From NCBI GenBank assembly GCA_003952965.2, contig CM025854.1, forward strand, positions 12,772,271 through 12,836,270: 64,000 nt of DNA, read 5' to 3'. Positions 57,641 to 64,000 of the stretch are shown here, one piece after another. The notes below the pieces were generated by a model. The model was not told where the DNA came from and ran no database searches. It worked only from the letters and a program-made list of their open reading frames with translations. Every line of letters begins with the position of its first letter. Position 1 is the stretch's first letter. This DNA is from Morella rubra (lineage: Eukaryota > Streptophyta > Magnoliopsida > Fagales > Myricaceae). Position numbers and translations under genes: made by a program.

Positions 57641-57883
57641 GCAAAGTGACGACTTATTTTCATCCCTAAAGATCATTGGAGACGAAATTTTGACCTTTGG
57701 AGTCAAAAATCTTCGCCCCAAAAGGTCAAAAATTGTCTAGTGACTATTTCCCAATATCTAAGCGAGAGCATGGCATGGAGGCACGATAATTCTCTCTCTG
57801 AAACACTTTCGCAGTACTTCGTATCTTCAAAACCCAGCACTACGTGTGGTTCATGCTAGCTCCATCACTCTGCAACTTGTTGT

Positions 57884-58230
57884 TCATATAAAACCTTCAC
57901 TCCAACAAACTTTCATCCAAGACACGTTTTTACATGACTCAACAGTATTACAATTGTTGAATAATTCTTTGACACGGAATTTGCTGCCAACACTAAACAC
58001 TATGAACGTACACTTTAAAACAAATAGGTTGGGATTCTCAGCATTTACTTCACCTAATTGTTGTTGCAACAACAATCCACCATTTCGTTTGAAGAACTTA
58101 TTTATGTGTTTCATGATCATCTTTCTTTTCTAGATCTTTGCCTCTTTGTAATACACCATCCACCAATAAATAGAATCAGTACCCCAATGTCTGTGCTAAC
58201 ACCTGCTTAAATAATTGAAATTATAAAAGA
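57884..58230 (-). pseudogene. Second WAK-like fragment (transmembrane/juxtamembrane region)
   Basis: The minus strand reads [20 protein letters not shown] followed by AENPNLF, the juxtamembrane segment of WAK-like kinases, close to the equivalent part of the gene at 44930-47996. The upstream GVSTDIGVLILFIGGW-like stretch matches the start of exon 3. The kinase domain is lost after NPNLF. It lies just right of the CACTA element ending at 57742. Confidence 0.72.
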
Positions 58231-59972
58231 TTACTCCTTGCAGCTGTAATGAACTTGAAGCAAACAATTTTTTACACATATTTATTAAAACGACGGGAGA
58301 CGAATATAAACTAACCACCTGGATTTGATCAATGGTTGAAAAAATTGTCAACCATATGATTTATATAGGTAGCATATAAAGCATATGATGTAAATTAGAA
58401 ACATAAATAATTTGTAATTTAGGTATTCTTATTGGGATCCTCCCTTCTATTATTACTTGGGAGCTTTGGTGTTGACGCTATCTGGTTAGGATGGAGGGTG
58501 AGACATTCGATGTTGTAGCTGTTATCCATATGATTCAGATAGCATTACTGATATTTCTCAACAACTGAATTCGGTTTCTTATATATCAAGAATATATTGA
58601 CTAGAGAACTCTCCAAAATCTCAATATTCTTATTTCCGTTCCGAAAAAGTTTTTGCCTAGGGTTGTTTCCTGTATTAAACCTGGGAATAATTTTTAAAAA
58701 CTCAATTCATGAGACGATTAGATATATATAAGTACTGGACGCCAAATATGCAAGCAAATCTTCTTTTGCTTGATGGAAACATGTTAAAAGTTCTTCAAAG
58801 TAGCATGGCATGGTAGCTATAGGCGGCGCAATCCAAGTTCGTCTGTCAGGACTTTAGTTGGTGAAAAAAAAAACATATATCGTGCAATGCACGGTTGCTA
58901 ATGAAAGTGGCCTGAATGTACCATTATTATCAGCCAGAACTCATCTATGGAAGAAGTTGTTGCTTTTGTAAAGATTGTAAGCGATTGGGCAACATCCAAA
59001 AGAAGAAAGATATTTATCCGAGCGGTCAATCATGTGTCGTACTACGTATGACCTTAATTAGCAGCTTAAAAACGATGGAGGTGGAACCAGACTAAAGCAA
59101 GTCTCTTCATATTGGTGTTAGACTTAGACAGAGTGTAATATCCTGAACTAAATAATGGACTTGCAATTTTTTAGTTTTTATAGATTAAAAAAAAAAAAAA
59201 TTTTGAGTTGAGCTAGACCTTGTGACTTTTACGTGTAATCGATATTTATCAATAATCTGAAATATATCACGTATTGGATTGGAAATACTTGTATTTTAAT
59301 ATCTTCATTACGTATTATATATAATTGTGAGCACCTTTAGTACTTCCGGTGGCGGTGGAAATGAGTTTGCAGCTCCATATATACCGTAGGTTAAACTCAA
59401 AGTACTCTGGTTATATATACGAGTTACCTACAGGGTTAACGTACTCAAGCACGGTATCATAGCTTATGTGAGGTCTCCACAGGAGAAACTCGAAACAATG
59501 CAACCATGTTGACTATAGAAAAGCCTAGGAGTTGGGTTTTGTGGACGGTTTTGCAATGATTTTCTTGCCCACAATTAGTCTTAAATTGCCTATATATGGT
59601 GACGTTTCTGGTTTTGATTATTGCGAATTAATGATTCTATGATTCTACTACTATTCAATAGAAGTTACATTATAAAATGGCTCGACCTCATACTGGGATT
59701 AACCATCTCTACTTACTATGCTTGGATCCATTTCAGCATGTAGCAGTGTAATGGACTTTTATTTATATGTAGTATGTATGGACCCTTTTGACTTGTCTAC
59801 TTTTCAAAATTAGATAATACCTCATATTTTTCCTTTTAAATCAAAATGAAAAAAGTTAAGTGCATTTTTCTGCCTTTGAACCATATAGGGTCATTAACAC
59901 TTTGCGTCTTAAAGTACTAGTTTTTATACGTTTCAACATCAAAATACTAAAAGCTAATACATTGCACCATCT
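58231..59972. other. Intergenic; 58745-59030 duplicates 49930-50260
   Basis: No gene is recognised. Besides the duplicated block, 59840-59972 has ACTTTGCGTC and ATTGCACCATC motifs like those of the MITE at 48434-48820 and may be half of a related element cut by the next CACTA. Confidence 0.4.
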
Positions 59973-59989
59973 CACTACAAAAAAAAGGA

Positions 59990-60480
59990 CCTTTAGCTGC
60001 GGTCACAAAAATTGTCGCTAAAGGGTCTCTTGAGCGGCGTTTTCCGAAAACAGCGCTAGAAAATACCTATAGCGGCGGTCGATGACTATTGCTACATACA
60101 GCCTCTAGCAGCGTTTTTTAAAAAACCCTGCTAAAGATATGACCTATAGTAGCGGTCATCGTGACTGCCGCTATAGGTCTAATTTATAGCAGCTTTTTTT
60201 AAAAAACGCTGCTACAAATCTAACTTTTAGTAGCGTTTTTTGGAAAACGGCAGTAAAAGTTTTACCTATAGCAGCGTTTGTCAGAAAATGCCTCTAAAGG
60301 TCTATTTTTTAGCCGCTTTTTTTAAAAACTCTGTGGTCTACAGCGGCGGTCACTGTGACTGCACCATATGTATAATCTCTAACAACATTTGTGTGCAAAT
60401 GCTGCTAGAAATATGGTATCTACAGCGGCGGTCACAACAACCGCCGCTGTAGATCGCAACTTTTGCAGCTGCTATAGGTA
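59990..60480. repeat. CACTA subterminal repeat array
   Basis: Direct and inverted copies of a roughly 10-16-bp GC-rich core (GCGGCGGTCA, GCAGCGTTTTTT and reverse complements) are spaced 20-45 bases apart. This is the expected layout of binding sites for the element's second protein. Confidence 0.75.
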
Positions 60481-61408
60481 TAAGTGAAAAAAAATTCTAT
60501 TTATTAATTAGTAAGTTATTTAATGTTAATAATTATTTTATATATTATTATATTCCTTTTAATATATAATTTTATTTTGTCATCTATTTGAAAATTTTTA
60601 TTTTAGAGTACCTACTTAATAAAATTGAATTATAAGGAATGTTGTGAAAATTGAAGTTGTTATATATATAGTCTTAGAGGCTATGATTTAGTCATTAAGT
60701 AGGTACATATATATAAAGTACTTAGGTTAATTAGCACATATCAATTATATAATATACATATACTTTTAAATTATAAGTAGTATATATTATCACTCCCAAC
60801 CTATTTTAATTAAGATTATTATATTAATTATAAAAAAGAGTGTAAAGAATATACATAGCTATGTATTTAATACTAAGTATAAATTTATAATTACTATTAC
60901 AATTTAGAACTGATTTTAATTTAGTAAAAACACATAACAACAAAATATAACTTATTATTAAAAAATTAGAAAAAAAATTAGAAAAAAAAAAAAAAAAAAA
61001 AGCTTTGAATTAAACTGTTGCGGTGAACTCCCCCCCTTTCTCTCAAAAACGGTGACGTTCTCTCAACCCCCTTTCCCTTCTAAAAACAGCACCAGCTCCC
61101 CCTCTCCCGAACAACCCCTTTCCCCCTTTCACGATCTATCTCCCGGACAGCCCTAGCTCCCTTCTCCCAAACAGCCCCTTTCCCCCTTTCCCGTATGTCT
61201 CTCACTCTACCTCTTACCCTCTCGGTTTCTCTCACTCTATCTCTTAATCCTCTCGCCCTCTCTCGCCACCTCATTCTTTCTTGAGGCACGTCGTGAGTCG
61301 TCTCCAAACAGCACTAGGAGAGGTAATTTCCCATCTCTCTTCCTTTTCTCTTTCGTTTTCAAATTTTTGTTGCAATGCATGTGGCTTGAGAAGATCATTC
61401 CATGACAA

Positions 61409-62594
61409 TTGAGATGTACCGCTGCTACAAAGGAAGAGAAGTTCTATAACCAGGTAATTTCGACTTCAACTATGATAAATCTTGAATGGTTAGGGCTTGT
61501 TTGCGAATTGGCTTCAGCTGGTCTTGTCTTCGGTTTTCTTTTCATTTGTTTGAAAGATTTGAAGAGCAAACAGAAAAAAGGGGAAATTCTGCGTAGATGC
61601 GTTAGTTCTGTCGTCTTTTTATTGGCCCTGAAAATGTGTTTAGGAGTTGGCCCTGAAAACAATTTTTTTTCTTGCTTCCATCGTTTATCAAAACAGTGTC
61701 CCTTATTTTTCAATCTCTGGAGTCAATTTCTTTGGGGCAGATTACTTTTCCAAGGTACGTAATGAAGTTGTTTTCCTTTTTTTGCAGGGAGAAAAAAGCT
61801 TGAAGTTTTTTCAATTTCAATTCTGTAGTTACTAGATAGCACATGAAAGTCTCAAACTTGATATTCAAGTTATTTCTCGAATATCAATTACTATTATTAT
61901 TGTTTGTTGGTTTTTGTTGGAGATTGGAGTTTGTGATTTTTGTTGGAAGGCGGAGGGCAGGGCTAACTATTATTTGTTGTTGGTTCTTTGGTTTTATTGG
62001 AGATTGGAAGGGTAACTATTATCTATTATTGATTCTGTGATTTTTATTGATTGGAGGACAATATGTTGTTGTTTAATGTTTGATGTTTATTTGTTGATTA
62101 TATTTATCTATATTTTTATTTAACTTTCAAGATCACTTCCTGGTGGATACCTCTACACTGACGTTGGAGGTCTAACCTGAGGTGAAACGAAGCCAGTCCT
62201 CTTTACGGAGGGATCTCTAAGTTGAATAGTGATTATTTAATGGATAGTTTTATTGGTTAATGTTTGTTTGTTGATTTATGTGAAAATGAGCCTTATAATT
62301 TCAACATTGAGCAAGTCCCTGAGAATGTACAAGATGATTGACGTGGTTTAGAAATGATGTGGAAGGAACAACACTAGATATATCTCAGGACTTTCGTATG
62401 GTATGTCAATTATCTCTATGTTTAATTCATTTCTTTTAGACATGCATTATAATCTGGTTGGAATTTAGTTTTATTGATGTTGTTTTGTTTAAGAATATGT
62501 CGTGCATGAATATTTCTTTAGGGAAATTACTAGGATATTGTTATGGTTAATTGATTCTCGAATATCAATTACTACAGTTTCTTGTGTAGGTACA
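61409..62594 (+). other. Region between CACTA leader and first recognised exon
   Basis: T-rich, intron-like. GT/AG pairs are plausible, but no protein is recognised. The block TGATTCTCGAATATCAATTA near 62552 echoes TTTCTCGAATATCAATTA near 61873. Confidence 0.35.
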
Positions 62595-64000
62595 ATGACG
62601 AGGAAGAGGTTTAGGACTATATCCTCTTCATCACAACAAGCTACGCCGTCATCACAGCAAGCTACGTCGTCATCACTACAACCTACACCATCATCACAAC
62701 AACCTAGGCCACCATCACAGCAACCTACGCCATCATCACAGCAACCTATGCTTCCTTCACATCAAGCTACCGTACTATCGTTCGAAGATGATGAACCATC
62801 GAACAATGATGAAACACTTGGTTTGTTAATAACCAAAATAGTGATAATTTTAGTTATTTGTTAGTGAATTTAATTTCACATTTTACATGTGCAGATGATA
62901 CTCAAGTTCGTAAAGCGCGTGGTGAGACGCGCATGACTGACGTGTGGAATCTAAAAGGGGTGAATGGATTCCAACGCATTTTAATGACAATGGGCAGCCT
63001 CTAGGTGATTAAGGAGGCATTTTTAACAAATTCACGGGTTGCGTTGCCCGTGTTCCTAATCAAATCCCCCTAGATGCGTGGATTGGCGTAGAGTCCCTAC
63101 GGCAATAAAGGAGGATTGTTGGAGTATTATGACGATATACCTAATTTTATTCACAGTACTTGAAATTCAATTATATAAGTTTAATACTTGACGTACCTAA
63201 CTCTTGGAGTATATTTTGCAGAGGCGCTTTACAATCCCCGAGCTTCCATTGGGGGATACAGTGAAGTGTTGGTTCATCAAAGATTTGGGAGAAAAATGGA
63301 GGAACTACAAATGTATTTTGAAGCACAAATTTTTCAATGAGGCCTTTACGCCTCAATATGTCAAAAGTAAAGCTCCAACAAAAGTTACTTTGGAGCAATT
63401 TTGCAACTTAGTCGATTTTTGGTATTCTGATGCAGGACGGGTATGACATTATTTCTTTGTATTATGGATTTCATGAATATAGCTTATTATTAATTTCTAA
63501 TGTCTTGGTGTTAATGTAGCGTCGAAGTGAAGCTGGGAAACAAAGTAGATCACTCCAGACGTCGGTCCACGCTGCAGGATCTAAGAGCACGTCATGCTCA
63601 CGAGTTGGTACGTAGTACTTAATTAGTTTGTTTATTGGTATAATATTTATTATTAGGATTTTTATAAGTAATTTACAATTTTATCATTCTATATGGTGTT
63701 TGTGATGTAGGAAAAAGAGAAACAAGTTCCAATTGATCGAGCAGAGTTATATAAAGCTGTCCATTCACGTTCTGACGGGTCTCCAATGAATCCGGATGTA
63801 GCAGAGAAAATAGTATGTCACTATTACATCAATTTTGATTTGAATTATTTTAATTTTAATTCATAATTTAATTGTATGTTCTATTCTTTCAAAGGCGAAT
63901 GGAGGAGATTGAATGAATGATCAGCAAGTTCACAAACTTTGAGCCAATCCAAATGGGTGGCAACATCAGTTGGTCACCATCTGACCGATATGCACAAGTT
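62595..64000 (+). pseudogene. CACTA second protein (Transposase_24 / Ptta-En-Spm type), 5' part
   Basis: Exon 1 (62595-62820) starts MTRKRFRTISSSS and has a Ser/Gln/Pro repeat. Exon 2 (from 62895, phase matched) reads DDTQVRKARGETRMTDVWNL, then shifts frame to PTHFNDNGQPLGD-stop-GGIFNKFTGCVAR. Exon 3 (63222-63440) has FIKDLGEKWRNYKCILKHKF and YVKSKAPTKVTLEQFCNLVD. Exon 4 (63520-63607) has HAAGSKS. Exon 5 (63711-63812) has VPIDRAELYKAVHSRSDGSP. Exon 6 (from 63895) has NISWSPSDRYAQV at the window end. Block order fits plant En/Spm second proteins. Stops in exon 2 and phase clashes at exons 5-6 suggest a damaged copy. Confidence 0.72.
62628..62774 (+). repeat. 21-bp tandem repeat, about 7 units, coding SSQQATP-like repeats
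   Basis: Units follow TCATCACA(A/G)CAA(G/C)CTACGCC with a few changes each. The 21-bp period keeps frame, so it forms a Ser/Gln/Pro-rich low-complexity segment at the protein's N-terminus. Confidence 0.85.

Larger units (their letters stand above)
50422..57742. mobile_element. CACTA element split by a nested Gypsy insertion
   Basis: The left end CGCTACACTATTTTTGGCC (50422) aligns without gaps to the reversed right end CACTAGACAATTTTTGACC (57742), and ACT flanks both sides (50419-50421 and 57743-57745) as the 3-bp target duplication. The outer C.CTA is degraded on the left. Subterminal repeats such as (G)TCCCTAAA, GGGACG and AGACGAAATTT fill 50440-50650, 52500-52740 and 57641-57740. Without the Gypsy insertion and its target repeat the element is about 2.4 kb. 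No recognisable transposase domain is present. Confidence 0.8.
59973..64000 (+). mobile_element. CACTA element, left end and 5' gene; continues beyond the window
   Basis: It starts CACTACAAAAAAAAGGACCT at 59973. Dense subterminal repeats at 59990-60480 use a TAGCGGCGGTC / TATAGCAGCGTTTT / AAAAAACGCTGCTA unit in both orientations, about 12-15 copies. An AT-rich stretch, an A-run (60984-61001) and a CT-rich block (61020-61340) follow, probably promoter and leader. A multi-exon transposase-family gene runs from 62595. The right terminus is outside the window. Confidence 0.75.

Noticed and set aside
61080..61307. Minus-strand Arg/Glu-rich open frame
   Set aside because: It is the complement of a CT-rich leader-like block (TCTCTC, CCCTTTCCC repeats) with no domain and no splice or start context. 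Low-complexity artefact.
1..64000. A defence island, CRISPR array, biosynthetic cluster or integrated virus
   Set aside because: None is seen on either strand. Recognised coding sequence consists of plant gene copies and plant transposable elements. The env-like ORF is a normal part of plant Sireviruses and no viral genome was found.

Overview
This is nuclear DNA from a flowering plant, most likely a eudicot. It is AT-rich, its genes have GT-AG introns, and it holds a wall-associated-kinase-like (WAK) gene copy, a plant-type ubiquitin-hydrolase-related gene copy and plant lineages of transposable elements: CACTA/En-Spm, Ty1-copia of Sirevirus type, Ty3-gypsy, and L1-type LINEs with zf-RVT and RNase H ends. 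I could not identify the species. I see no rRNA, tRNA, organelle insert, CRISPR array or bacterial operon. Nothing in the window looks like an intact host gene.

Layout. 1-1571: right end of a CACTA element. 2234-6136: truncated, frameshifted copy of a DUF627/DUF629 ubiquitin carboxyl-terminal-hydrolase-related gene. 6640-12400: cluster of LINE fragments in both orientations, several of them internally deleted and sharing one recurrent 5' block. 14454-18580: decayed Ty3-gypsy element (minus strand). 18772-23730: gag-only copia-type element with about 1.3-kb LTRs (plus strand). 24133-27775: CACTA element with TNP2-type and Transposase_24-type gene remnants (minus strand). 27776-37319: Sirevirus-like copia element with gag, integrase, RT/RNase H, an extra env-like ORF, repeated polypurine tracts and LTRs packed with a 10-bp palindrome (minus strand). 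38574-42009: complete 3.4-kb CACTA element with AAT target duplication carrying a captured UPF1-like exon. 43870-47996: WAK-like pseudogene whose last exon is duplicated in tandem. 48141-49126: foldback repeat with a nested long-TIR MITE. 50422-57742: CACTA element (target duplication ACT) interrupted by a complete Gypsy insertion (target duplication GCAAA) that has lost its RT core. 57884-58230: second WAK-like fragment. 59973-end: left end and first gene of another CACTA element, running off the window.

The region is best read as a gene-poor, repeat-rich segment in which old host gene copies (UCH-related, two WAK-like) have been broken by indels, local duplication and nested insertions. At least five different CACTA copies are present, which makes the window useful for relative dating of insertions. 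The best leads for follow-up are the gene-carrying CACTA element, the palindrome arrays in the Sirevirus LTRs, the gag-only copia element and the RT-less Gypsy element.
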